Source: Levilactobacillus humaensis
Lineage (GTDB): Bacteria; Bacillota; Bacilli; Lactobacillales; Lactobacillaceae
DNA: 64,000 bases
Reading direction: 5' to 3'
Assembly (NCBI RefSeq): GCF_024345185.1
Contig: NZ_BROB01000009.1
Coordinates: 36,590-100,589, forward strand
The position numbers and the translations under genes were made by a program. How positions within the stretch are numbered: the first letter of the stretch is position 1; every line of letters begins with the position of its first letter. The notes under the pieces are model-generated. The model did not search any database and was not told where the DNA came from. It was given only the letters and a program-made list of their open reading frames with translations. Positions 25,579 to 32,830 of this stretch are shown one piece after another.

Positions 25579-26034
25579 ATGGCTACCACGGAAAATGATT
25601 CGGATATTATTAAGTGGTTGTCGATTGCCAACCGCTATACGAGAATCGCACTAGATCGGTGTTTACAGCCGTATCGCTTGAATGCCAGTTTGTATTATTA
25701 TATTTTGCGATTGTACGAGCAACCCCGCCTGACGCAGGACAAGTTAATCAGTATGACTTACCTGAATCCCAGTAATGTGACGCGGGCGGTCAATCAGTTG
25801 GTAGACCTGGGCTATGTCCGAAAGCGACAGTCCAAGGCGGATAAACGGATCTACGAGCTGTCACTGACCAAACGGGGGGAGCGGATTTATCCCGACATCT
25901 TACATCTGCGGCAGACCGTGGCCGATGACCTGCTGGCGAAATTTCCAGCGGACCAGCATGATGAATTGGTCGCGGCTATTCGGCAAGTGGCCTTACAGGC
26001 CGTGGATAATGAAACGGTAACAGATCAAGATTGA
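25579..26034 (+). CDS. MarR-family transcriptional regulator
   Basis: The 151-residue protein has a winged helix: ASLYYYILRLYEQPRLTQDKLISMTYLNPSNVTRAVNQLVDLGYVRKRQSKADKRIYELSLTKRG spans the recognition helix and the wing. Dimerising helices flank it. MarR proteins repress efflux or stress genes and are released by ligands or oxidation; the target is unknown, with the YitT-type gene upstream the nearest candidate. ATG at 25579 follows GGGAGG by eight bases. It is followed by its own terminator. Confidence 0.9.
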   Translation: MATTENDSDIIKWLSIANRYTRIALDRCLQPYRLNASLYYYILRLYEQPRLTQDKLISMTYLNPSNVTRAVNQLVDLGYVRKRQSKADKRIYELSLTKRGERIYPDILHLRQTVADDLLAKFPADQHDELVAAIRQVALQAVDNETVTDQD

Positions 26035-26043
26035 GTTGTGGTA

Positions 26044-26081
26044 TGGAGACTGGGACAGCTGTCCTGGTCTCTTTTTTTTTC
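26044..26081 (+). terminator. Terminator of the MarR gene
   Basis: GAGACTGGGACA and TGTCCTGGTCTC form a 12-pair stem with T10. Confidence 0.9.
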
Positions 26082-26158
26082 CCACTTTTTTAGTGATAAC
26101 TTCCCGTTGCGTCCGCTACCGGAAAGCGTTAGAATGAATTCATGCTTTATTATGAGAT

Positions 26159-26180
26159 TTTCATGAGATTTCTCATGAAA
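26159..26180. promoter_or_regulatory. Operator-like perfect palindrome before pepC
   Basis: TTTCATGAGA and TCTCATGAAA flank a TT centre, a perfect 22-base inverted repeat. A second imperfect arm, CATGAGATTTTCATG, overlaps its left side. It follows a TATTAT -10-like element by about 10 bases and ends 20 bases before the ATG of pepC, so it spans the likely transcript start. This is where a repressor would act. A 5' hairpin in the mRNA is an alternative. Confidence 0.5.
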
Positions 26181-26200
26181 CAGGAGAGAGGAGTTATTTT

Positions 26201-27532
26201 ATGCCAGAAACGCAAACGAACTATCCTTTAACGGCGGCCGAAATTGCGGCCTTACATGCCGATTTACAGACCCAACCCGCTCACGATGTCATTGGGCGCG
26301 CCGTCATTAAAAACGGGGTCTTAGCGGCTGCCGAGGATCCACAGGCTGTCACGCGATTAAACCGGACTTTTTCCGTCGAACTCGATACCGGGAAAGTCGC
26401 CAACCAGAAACACTCTGGTCGTTGCTGGCTCTTCTCCGTGTTAAATACGATTCGCCATCAATTTGCGGCACAATACAACGTGAAAGACTTCGAGTTATCC
26501 CAGAGTTACCTTTTCTTCTGGGACAAAGTGGAACGGGCCAACATGTTCTACGCTAACATTTTGAAAACGGCTGATCGGCCCCTCGATGACCGCGAAGTGG
26601 CTTACTACCTGAGCCGTCCCGACGATGACGGTGGCCAATGGGCCATGGGTGCGGCCCTGGTTCAAAAGTATGGGGTGGTGCCAACCAGCGTCATGCCCGA
26701 ATCTTTTACTGCCAACAACACGACGGCCTTCGCGGCAGCCTTAAACCTGAAGTTGCGCAAAGATGCCTTACATCTTCGCCAGTTAGTTGCCGATGGTGCC
26801 AGCGAGGCCGACATTGCTGCGGCTCGTCAGGCGGCCTTGAAAGAAGTTTACCGGATGGCAGCCTATGCCTTCGGTGAACCACCAACCACCTTTGATTTAG
26901 AATATAAAGATGACAAGCAAGGCTACCACCGGGTTCCGGGCCTCACGCCTAAGCGCTTCTTCGATCAGTACTTCGACGTCGACTTAGATGACTACGTGGT
27001 GCTGTCTAACTCACCTGACAAGCCATTTGACCACTTCTACAGCCTGCCTAGCCAGGATAACGTTGTCGGTGGGAAGAACATTACCTTCCTCAACGAGCCG
27101 ATGGACGTGTTGAAGCAGGCCGCTAGTGCGCAACTCCAAGCCGGAGAAGCCGTGTGGTTTGGAAATGATGTTCTCCAACAGATGAGTCGGGAACGGGGCT
27201 TCCTTGATAGCCAACTTTACCGGACTGCGGAACTCTTCGGAGTTGACCTGAGCCTGAGTAAAGCCGACCGTCTCGCGACCCATGAGGCTGAGGTGACCCA
27301 CGCGATGACGCTGACTGGAGTTGACCTGGTTGATGACGAATCGACCCGCTGGAAAGTTGAAAACAGCTGGGGCGAGAAGAATGGCGACAAAGGATACTTT
27401 GTCATGACCGACGAGTGGATGGATGATTTCGTCTACGAAGTCGTCGTGCACAAACGCTTCCTGACCGCTGACCAACAAGCTTTGTTGGCCACGACGCCAG
27501 AGGTTTTGCCTGCTTGGGATTCCTTACAATAA
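26201..27532 (+). CDS. pepC: Aminopeptidase C, bleomycin-hydrolase family
   Basis: The 443-residue cysteine peptidase is a member of family C1B, a cytosolic hexamer that trims N-terminal residues from peptides during protein use. Catalytic Cys75 lies in SGRCWLFSVLN, His in THAMTLTGVD and Asn in VENSWGEKNG. Length and order are standard. ATG at 26201 follows CAGGAGAGAGGAG. A perfect palindrome lies across the likely transcript start. A terminator follows the gene, so it is monocistronic. Lactobacilli use it with peptide transporters for amino-acid supply. Confidence 0.96.
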   Translation: MPETQTNYPLTAAEIAALHADLQTQPAHDVIGRAVIKNGVLAAAEDPQAVTRLNRTFSVELDTGKVANQKHSGRCWLFSVLNTIRHQFAAQYNVKDFELSQSYLFFWDKVERANMFYANILKTADRPLDDREVAYYLSRPDDDGGQWAMGAALVQKYGVVPTSVMPESFTANNTTAFAAALNLKLRKDALHLRQLVADGASEADIAAARQAALKEVYRMAAYAFGEPPTTFDLEYKDDKQGYHRVPGLTPKRFFDQYFDVDLDDYVVLSNSPDKPFDHFYSLPSQDNVVGGKNITFLNEPMDVLKQAASAQLQAGEAVWFGNDVLQQMSRERGFLDSQLYRTAELFGVDLSLSKADRLATHEAEVTHAMTLTGVDLVDDESTRWKVENSWGEKNGDKGYFVMTDEWMDDFVYEVVVHKRFLTADQQALLATTPEVLPAWDSLQ

Positions 27533-27534
27533 TT

Positions 27535-27577
27535 AAAAAACGATAATCGCCGAATGTGGTGGTTATCGTTTTTTCTG
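27535..27577 (+). terminator. Terminator of pepC
   Basis: AAAACGATAA and TTATCGTTTT with further pairing inward are followed by T6. Confidence 0.8.
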
Positions 27578-27652
27578 TTTAAGCTGTAGCGTATCGATCG
27601 TTGCGGGTTCCCTGTGCTACACTAAAACTTAAAAGGTTAAGAAGGTGATAGG

Positions 27653-28192
27653 ATGGCCCGTGTAAATAATGACACTATTATTAAAACGGCAGAGGATCTT
27701 TTAAAGAATAACGAGACGGTGACTCTCGCTAAGATTGCCGAAAAATTAGATATTACCCATCCCGCGCTCTATAAGCATTTTAAAAATAAGGATGAGTTGT
27801 GGACGGCCGTCTTGACGAAGTGGTTTACCACTGAGGTCTTTAATCAGATCGACGTTACGCGACATATAGAAGATCCCAAGTCAGGGTTGCGGGATTGGTT
27901 GTGGCAGTTCGTGACGCTTAAAAAGAAAATCTATAATCAGGACCCGAGAATGTTCGCGTTGAATACCAAATATATCGACGAACGGCCGTTAGTTTTACGT
28001 GAGTTGCTTCAAGGTTCCTACGCCCAGATCAATGACATCATGGGATATGACGATCCAACTCATTTAAAAGCCGAGGCGATCATGTCGGCTTTTGCTATCT
28101 TCACGGTACCGAGTTTTAAGGAAACGTGGAACGATCCGGACTATGCGGATCGGTTTGACGCTATCTGGCGGTTAATCGAAAAGGGATTGTAG
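27653..28192 (+). CDS. TetR-family transcriptional regulator
   Basis: The 179-residue protein has an N-terminal helix-turn-helix VTLAKIAEKLDITHPALYKHFKNKDEL, a clear TetR signature. An all-helical ligand domain (about 60-179) follows. ATG at 27653 follows GAAGGTGATAGG. It stands alone; no adjacent efflux or enzyme gene is in the same direction, so its target is elsewhere or itself. A terminator follows. Confidence 0.9.
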   Translation: MARVNNDTIIKTAEDLLKNNETVTLAKIAEKLDITHPALYKHFKNKDELWTAVLTKWFTTEVFNQIDVTRHIEDPKSGLRDWLWQFVTLKKKIYNQDPRMFALNTKYIDERPLVLRELLQGSYAQINDIMGYDDPTHLKAEAIMSAFAIFTVPSFKETWNDPDYADRFDAIWRLIEKGL

Positions 28193-28205
28193 TTGAGGCA
28201 TAACT

Positions 28206-28258
28206 TAAAATCGGTCAACACCACCTGTTGTTACCCAGGGCTGTTGACCGATTTTTGA
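28206..28258. terminator. Bidirectional terminator
   Basis: AAAATCGGTCAACA and TGTTGACCGATTTT form a 14-pair stem; A-run and T-run on both sides fit the convergent genes either side. Confidence 0.8.
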
Positions 28259-28270
28259 GTTTTTAAAGTT

Positions 28271-28576
28271 TTAACTATCGTGATGGAACGGCCGGTGGTG
28301 AGCTAGTGGCCGAGGTCGACCATCAGCATGGTGGCCGGGACGCAGCTGGTTAAGTTGTTCCAGCTGGAGCTGCTTGGTATGTTCCCGTTCGATTTGGAGT
28401 TGCTTCTTGAGTTGACGATTCTTCCAATAACCGTGAATAATTACCGTGGCGGGCAGAACTTCCATGAACAGGGTCGCAGGAATCAGCCAAGGATTCTCAG
28501 TCACGAGGGTTTTCATATCATCGTGGTGAGCGGCTAGGGGTTCGGCGACATCTGTGATCAGTTTATGCTTTAACAT
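28271..28576 (-). CDS. Small membrane-anchored protein with a coiled-coil and His-rich tail
   Basis: The 101-residue product has one hydrophobic helix (PWLIPATLFMEVLPATVIIHGYW). A basic charged helix follows (KNRQLKKQLQIEREHTKQLQLEQLNQL), likely a coiled coil. The tail is rich in His, Pro and Arg (GHHADGRPRPLAHHRPFHHD). I recognise no family. The ATG at 28576 follows AAAGGAG by 11 bases; a TTG two codons earlier is also possible. Confidence 0.6.
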   Translation of the reverse strand: MLKHKLITDVAEPLAAHHDDMKTLVTENPWLIPATLFMEVLPATVIIHGYWKNRQLKKQLQIEREHTKQLQLEQLNQLRPGHHADGRPRPLAHHRPFHHDS

Positions 28577-28634
28577 CAGCAATCACACTCCTTTGACTCA
28601 TCATAACCCAAAGGGGCAGTCCTGTCAGCCAACC

Positions 28635-28650
28635 TGTTCCACGTGAAACA
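28635..28650. other. parS site 2 (ParB binding site)
   Basis: TGTTCCACGTGAAACA is identical to the parS reported for Bacillus subtilis spo0J. It is intergenic, beside the small gene at 28654. With the site at 18502 this gives two parS sites within 26 kb of oriC, as in other Firmicutes. Confidence 0.85.
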
Positions 28651-28653
28651 TCA

Positions 28654-28821
28654 TTAACGTCGATGCCAATAACTTAACAGGTGTAAGATGCTGAGAACAG
28701 CGGCTATTCCGAGGACGATCGTTTCCAACATGGGGATGATTCCCAGATGACGATAGTATTCGTAGGCGAGGATGCTCCCCGTAACCAGAATACCACCGAT
28801 CCAGGCCAATAGTTTTTGCAT
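28654..28821 (-). CDS. Small membrane protein, 55 residues
   Basis: The frame reads MQKLLAWIGG then ILVTGSILAY, then EYYRHLGIIPMLETIVLG, ending IAAVLSILHLLSYWHRR. That gives two hydrophobic helices and a basic C-terminus. GGAGGTG lies ten bases before the ATG (28821-28819), good initiation for a short gene. It is too short for routine gene finding. It lies between the coiled-coil protein gene and the lipoprotein gene, all on the minus strand, and may share their transcript. No family recognised. Confidence 0.6.
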   Translation of the reverse strand: MQKLLAWIGGILVTGSILAYEYYRHLGIIPMLETIVLGIAAVLSILHLLSYWHRR

Positions 28822-28853
28822 CTTAATGGGGCACCTCCTGTGATCTTAGTCAC

Positions 28854-28883
28854 GAAAAAAGCCCGGAAACATCCCGGGCTCAA
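28854..28883 (-). terminator. Terminator of the lipoprotein gene
   Basis: On the minus strand GAGCCCGGGATG and TTTCCGGGCTTTTTT form the stem and T-run. Confidence 0.85.
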
Positions 28884-28894
28884 TGATTCATTGG

Positions 28895-29437
28895 TTATTC
28901 AGCAACCTTAACCAACACAGCCTTCGTCACGTCTTCATCGACGTCACGGGCGATGTGATAGCCGGCGACCTTCAAGTGGGTTGCCTTGTTCTTGCCCGTC
29001 AGGGTTGTCTTAACCGTAAACTTCTGGGTCATCGGAATATCCGACAACTTCCCCTTAAAGGAGATTTCAGTTTTTTGACCCTTGGTCTTAAACGTCGTGG
29101 CCAACGTGCCTTCCTTGTTAAGGGCATCGGCCTTCTTAGCCGCGCTGAAAGTCTTGTAGAACTTGTTCACGTTGTAGACGGTAACTTTTCCGTCCTTGTT
29201 GAACTTGTAGGCTTCTAGGCCAGAATTGCTCTTGGCGTTGACCGAACCGGTCACATACCAAAGTTGTTTAGACTGGGTCAGGGTAGACTTCACGTCAGCC
29301 TTCTTAGTTGTTTTGTTTTTAAAGCTTGCTTGTTGGGTACTGCCTGAGTCACTACTCTTACTGCTGCAACCCGCTAGGCCAATGGTTAAAATCGCCAGTA
29401 AACCTAGGGTAGCAGTGAACATCCGGGACTTCTTCAT
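28895..29437 (-). CDS. Secreted lipoprotein of unknown function
   Basis: The 180-residue protein has a lipobox LAGC at residue 24 (signal LGLLAILTIGLAGCSS), so it is membrane-anchored on the outside. A Ser/Thr/Lys-rich linker leads to a beta-rich domain (LWYVTGSVNAKSNSGLEAYKF, then TKGQKTEISFKGKLSD and TLTGKNKATHLKVAGYH). I do not recognise the domain. It starts at ATG 29437. It is followed by its own terminator and, further along, by small membrane genes on the same strand. Confidence 0.8.
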   Translation of the reverse strand: MKKSRMFTATLGLLAILTIGLAGCSSKSSDSGSTQQASFKNKTTKKADVKSTLTQSKQLWYVTGSVNAKSNSGLEAYKFNKDGKVTVYNVNKFYKTFSAAKKADALNKEGTLATTFKTKGQKTEISFKGKLSDIPMTQKFTVKTTLTGKNKATHLKVAGYHIARDVDEDVTKAVLVKVAE

Positions 29438-29698
29438 TATCCAATCACCTCATCTAAAAATGATAACAGTTTTTACAGTAACGTACAAATGGCGCCGCTT
29501 TATCCACCCATAGTATAGCATGACAGCCACCTTAAAATTGAACGGGGCCCGTTAAAAAAGCGTTAAGGTTAGGAGGAGAAAATGAGCACGCATAAATTAA
29601 AACTTTCATCGGGGATTCATGAAAAAAGCAGACGAACGTATGTTTTTCTGGTAAAATGTGACAGAGAGTTTGAACGGATTGAGAGAGGGGAACTGGAA

Positions 29699-30535
29699 AT
29701 GAGTAAGCGACATTACCACAGGGGGCGCCGCCGCGGGCGGACCTCAATTGTGGCGGCAATTCTGCTGATTGTGATTGGCGGCATCGGAGGGCTGAGCTCA
29801 CAAGGGAACCCGACAGCTAAGAAGCTCACCCAGACGGCGAGCAATGCGGTCACTCAGATTACAGGAGAGTCGAGCAGTCAGTCTAGCCAAAATGGCGGGA
29901 CACAGGCACCGAAACAGTCGGTGGCGACTAAGAAACTCGCCGAGTTGAAGTATACGGGAACCCAGATTGTGGCGGTTAATCATAATAATCCAACCTTCAC
30001 GAAGGCTGACCTGTCCCTTAAGCAAGGGTCCTGGGCGAAATATGGGGCCCTAGACACCGCTAATCGGGTGACGACGGCCAATGCCATGCTAAGCAAGTCA
30101 ACGATGCCTACGGCCAAGCGAGAACCCTTGTACGTCAACCCAACCGGATGGCGAAATAAGCCCTATACGGTTAATGGTAAGCGGGGTTATTTGTATAATC
30201 GGAGTCACCTGATTGGGTACCAATTGACTGGTCAGAATAACAACCTGAAGAATCTGATGACTGGGACGCGTTCTTTGAATGACCCGGGGATGACGGCCTA
30301 CGAGAATCCAGTGGCGAGTTATCTGAAGGCCAACCCGACCAACCACATTCGTTACCAGGTTCAACCTGTCTTTCGGGGGAACGAATTGGTAGCTCGCGGC
30401 GTGCACATGCAGGCCGAGTCCGTTGAGGGCAAGGGCATTTCTTATAATGTCTACATCTTTAACATTCAAGCTGGCATCAAGATTAACTATGATAATGGGA
30501 GTAGCCAACTTGGCGATCCCGCGGCAGCCTTTTAG
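29699..30535 (+). CDS. Secreted or membrane-anchored DNA/RNA non-specific endonuclease
   Basis: The 278-residue protein has a basic N-terminus (RHYHRGRRRGRTS) and one membrane helix (about 18-35, uncleaved anchor or signal). A Ser/Gln-rich linker follows. The nuclease domain carries NRSHLIGYQLTGQNNNLKNLMTGTRSLN, with catalytic His in the DRGH/NRSH-type motif and metal-binding Asn. The fold is the beta-beta-alpha metal type shared with streptococcal DNases and EndA. It likely degrades extracellular DNA for nutrients or competition. ATG at 29699 follows GAGAGGGGAA. Copy 2 of the modular repeat follows it. Confidence 0.9.
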   Translation: MSKRHYHRGRRRGRTSIVAAILLIVIGGIGGLSSQGNPTAKKLTQTASNAVTQITGESSSQSSQNGGTQAPKQSVATKKLAELKYTGTQIVAVNHNNPTFTKADLSLKQGSWAKYGALDTANRVTTANAMLSKSTMPTAKREPLYVNPTGWRNKPYTVNGKRGYLYNRSHLIGYQLTGQNNNLKNLMTGTRSLNDPGMTAYENPVASYLKANPTNHIRYQVQPVFRGNELVARGVHMQAESVEGKGISYNVYIFNIQAGIKINYDNGSSQLGDPAAAF

Positions 30536-30547
30536 CCTAAGAACTTA

Positions 30548-30721
30548 AGAAGGGTCTGGGGAAAATCCCAGACCCTTCTTGCGTCTCTAAATTTACGCGG
30601 TTGAAACGTGCGCCAAAAGGCAGTCAACTCCGCTTAACCCCGATAGACAAACAATCCAAGACCAGGATTATTTGTCTATCGACGTTAATGCTCATTGACT
30701 AACCGCCTTTTGTCGCACTCT
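30548..30721 (+). repeat. Modular hairpin repeat, copy 2
   Basis: It opens with a terminator hairpin (AGAAGGGTCTGGG/CCCAGACCCTTCT). CTTGCGTCTC and GTTGAAACGTG follow. A long hairpin then has arms GTGCGCCAAAAGGC...CCTTTTGTCGCAC, a second pairing AGTCAA/TTGACT and an inner stem GATAGACAAA/TTTGTCTATC around AATCC...GGATT. It fills the gap between the nuclease stop codon and the stop codon of the convergent gene at 30722. Confidence 0.75.
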
Positions 30722-30874
30722 TTAGTGGCGATTCATATAACGGTAAATGAGATAGAGAACCACTCCGGCCAGTAGGATCAGGCCAACAGTGGGATTGTCG
30801 CGGAAGATCCAACGGATGGCACGGAAAGTTCCGGTGCCGTGTAGGCCGCCGAGTAGGGCAAAGAGTCTGGGCAT
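30722..30874 (-). CDS. Small membrane protein, 50 residues
   Basis: The frame reads MPRLFALLGG, LHGTGTFRAI, RWIFRDNPTV, then GLILLAGVVLYLIYRYMNRH. A hydrophobic helix at the end is followed by a basic tail. AGGAGGTC lies nine bases before the ATG (30874-30872), a strong ribosome site, so I count it as a real gene. The stop TAA abuts repeat copy 2. It is divergent from cls. Function unknown. Confidence 0.6.
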   Translation of the reverse strand: MPRLFALLGGLHGTGTFRAIRWIFRDNPTVGLILLAGVVLYLIYRYMNRH

Positions 30875-30993
30875 GATGAATGACCTCCTAAAATTTTTTC
30901 AGGTTAAGCAAGTAAAATTTAAAGAAAATTAAAGACATTTACACGGATTGGCGTATGATGAAAAAAGAAAATGTTTAATGAGGAGGGTTACTG

Positions 30994-32451
30994 GTGAACG
31001 TGAATTTTGTGCTGATCCTGGATATTATCGTCATCTTGAATACGGCGTTAGCCTTCGTGACGGTCTTCCGGGAAAAACGCGACATCGCGGCAACTTGGGC
31101 CTGGATGTTAGTGTTAGTTTTACTGCCGGTAGTGGGGTTTATTGCCTACGCCTTCATCGGGCGAAAACTACCGAAGAACCGAATGTTTCGACTGCAACGG
31201 CAGGTGGCTGTTCAGTTAAATGAACGGTTGGACCAGCAACGCGAACAGTTGGGAACGGAGATCATGCCCGCTGATAAGATTAGCCATTCGGTCATCAACA
31301 TGGTGAATATGTTTATGGAAACCGATCAGGCCTTTTTGGCTCGTAAGAATCGCGTGCGCATCTTCACCAATGGACACGACCTCTTTCACACGATGATGGA
31401 GGATATCGAAGGGGCCAAATCCAGCATTCATATCGAATTTTACACCTTTTACAACGATCAGATCGGGAATGACATCCTCGATCTCTTGGTAAAAAAGGCC
31501 GCTGAAGGGGTTGAGGTTCGTGTCATCTACGATCCATGGGGATCGATGGGGACTTGGAAACGGTTCTTTAAACCCCTGATGGACGTGGGCGGTCACGTGG
31601 AGCCCTTCCTGGGCGTTCGTTCAGCCGTTATTGACTTCCGTCTGAACTTCCGCGATCACCGGAAGATTGTGACGGTTGATGGCAAGGTTGGCTACGTCGG
31701 TGGGTTCAATATTGGCGACCAATACCTCGGGCGAAAGAAAAAGTTCGGTAACTGGCGCGATACGCATCTGCGCATCGTGGGTTCCGCGGTCTTCTCACTC
31801 CAGGCGCGCTTTATGCTTGATTGGAACGCCACTGATCGTGACCATCCCTTCGTTGACGATCGCATCGATTCGCGATACTTCCCAATCACGAAGGTCAAAG
31901 GGACCACGAGTCTCCAGATTGTTTCTAGTGGACCGGATTCCGATTTACAACAGATTAAGATGGGGTACATGCGGTTGATTCAAACGGCGGAGAAGAGTCT
32001 GTGGATTCAGACGCCATACTTGATTCCCGACGATAGTGTCTTGGACTCCTTGCGGATCGCCGCGATGGCCGGTATTGACGTGCGGATCATGATTCCAGAT
32101 AAGCCGGACCATGCCTTTGTTTACCGGGCCACGCAGTACTATGCGCGCCAATTGGCAGACGACGGTGTCAAGATTTACTACTATCATGACGGGTTCATTC
32201 ACGCCAAGACGATGGTTATCGACGGGAAGATTTCCTCCGTGGGGTCCGCCAATATGGACTACCGGAGCTTCAAGTTGAATTTCGAAATCAATGCCTTTAT
32301 TTACGACGAACAGATTGCCCAACAGCTGGCCGCCATTTATGAAACGGATATTCGCAATAGTGAATTGATCACACCTGAGATGTTCGACCAGCAGTCGGCC
32401 TACTTGAAATTCAAGCAAACGGCCTCACGTTTGCTATCACCAATCTTATAA
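30994..32451 (+). CDS. cls: Cardiolipin synthase
   Basis: The 485-residue phospholipase-D-superfamily enzyme makes cardiolipin from phosphatidylglycerol in the membrane. Two N-terminal membrane helices (about 1-60) precede the two PLD half sites: HRKIVTVDG near residue 221 and HAKTMVIDG near residue 402, both full HxKxxxxD motifs. The GTG at 30994 has AGGAGG seven bases upstream. It is alone on its transcript. The small RNA gene described at 32498 follows. Confidence 0.95.
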   Translation: MNVNFVLILDIIVILNTALAFVTVFREKRDIAATWAWMLVLVLLPVVGFIAYAFIGRKLPKNRMFRLQRQVAVQLNERLDQQREQLGTEIMPADKISHSVINMVNMFMETDQAFLARKNRVRIFTNGHDLFHTMMEDIEGAKSSIHIEFYTFYNDQIGNDILDLLVKKAAEGVEVRVIYDPWGSMGTWKRFFKPLMDVGGHVEPFLGVRSAVIDFRLNFRDHRKIVTVDGKVGYVGGFNIGDQYLGRKKKFGNWRDTHLRIVGSAVFSLQARFMLDWNATDRDHPFVDDRIDSRYFPITKVKGTTSLQIVSSGPDSDLQQIKMGYMRLIQTAEKSLWIQTPYLIPDDSVLDSLRIAAMAGIDVRIMIPDKPDHAFVYRATQYYARQLADDGVKIYYYHDGFIHAKTMVIDGKISSVGSANMDYRSFKLNFEINAFIYDEQIAQQLAAIYETDIRNSELITPEMFDQQSAYLKFKQTASRLLSPIL

Positions 32452-32482
32452 GCCACTTCAGTAGTGGTTGATCGGGGACGGG

Positions 32483-32491
32483 TGGTATGAT
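32483..32491 (+). promoter_or_regulatory. Extended -10 promoter of the small RNA
   Basis: TGGTATGAT is a good extended -10 element; the -35 (TTGATC at 32468) is badly spaced at 12 bases, as extended -10 promoters tolerate. Confidence 0.5.
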
Positions 32492-32497
32492 GGGGGC

Positions 32498-32620
32498 GTT
32501 GAAGGTCATGGTGCCTAGCCACCGGATTGAGGCCGGGTGAACCGGTCGGTTGGCAGGGCAGACCCGCAGCAGCAATAGGTAGTATGTGTGAGAGGTGAGG
32601 ACCCAGGTCCTCGCCTCTTT
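32498..32620 (+). ncRNA. Structured small RNA, about 120 nt, identity unclear (SRP-RNA-like motifs)
   Basis: Between its own extended -10 promoter and a strong terminator lies a non-coding segment with consistent pairing. A stem AUGGUGCCUA/UAGGUAGUAU encloses one arm, GCCACC/GGUUGGC, carrying an inner hairpin GGCCGG-GUGAA-CCGGUC. A second hairpin is GGG-CAGA-CCC. The terminator is AGAGGTGAGGACC/GGTCCTCGCCTCT with a short T-run. The words GUGAACC, CAGG, GCAGCAAUAGG and GUGUG, in that order, are those of Firmicute SRP RNA. The GGAA tetraloop and the full GGUCAGGUCCGG core are missing. So it could be a diverged SRP paralogue or an unrelated RNA. No short gene is apparent. Confidence 0.5.
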
Positions 32621-32622
32621 GG
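32591..32622 (+). terminator. Terminator of the small RNA
   Basis: A 13-pair stem (one T-G pair) closes on two bases, then TTTGGATTT. Confidence 0.8.
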
Positions 32623-32830
32623 ATTTCTGAGATGCTTTTTAAAGGGATAAAATCGAGGGATGAATCCGGTCATTCCCCAGCAAATTTTAATCCGGATTTG
32701 GTAAAATCAATTTTTAAAAATAGGTGACCATGGCGGGGAAATCTCGCGTTTGAACTGGTCAATGAAAATGGGGGACCAGTCGGGGCGTTTACCCGCTGGT
32801 AAGTTAACTGTGAGTATTGGAGGAAACAAG

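Larger units (their letters stand above)
32452..32830. other. cls-yfhO intergenic region
   Basis: It contains the structured RNA gene at 32498-32620 with its promoter. From 32621 to 32830 it holds an extended -10 type promoter (TGGTAAAAT near 32698-32706) and the ribosome site GGAGGA for the next gene. I see nothing else. Confidence 0.5.

Noticed and set aside
26041..26200. Repeats around pepC as CRISPR or mobile element
   Set aside because: One palindrome only, with no spacers or transposase; no CRISPR array or IS was seen anywhere in the window.
32468..32620. Simple assignment of the small RNA as SRP RNA or as a cobalamin riboswitch
   Set aside because: The GGAA core of SRP RNA and the 3' conserved block of the cobalamin aptamer are both missing; kept as an unassigned RNA with the SRP resemblance noted.
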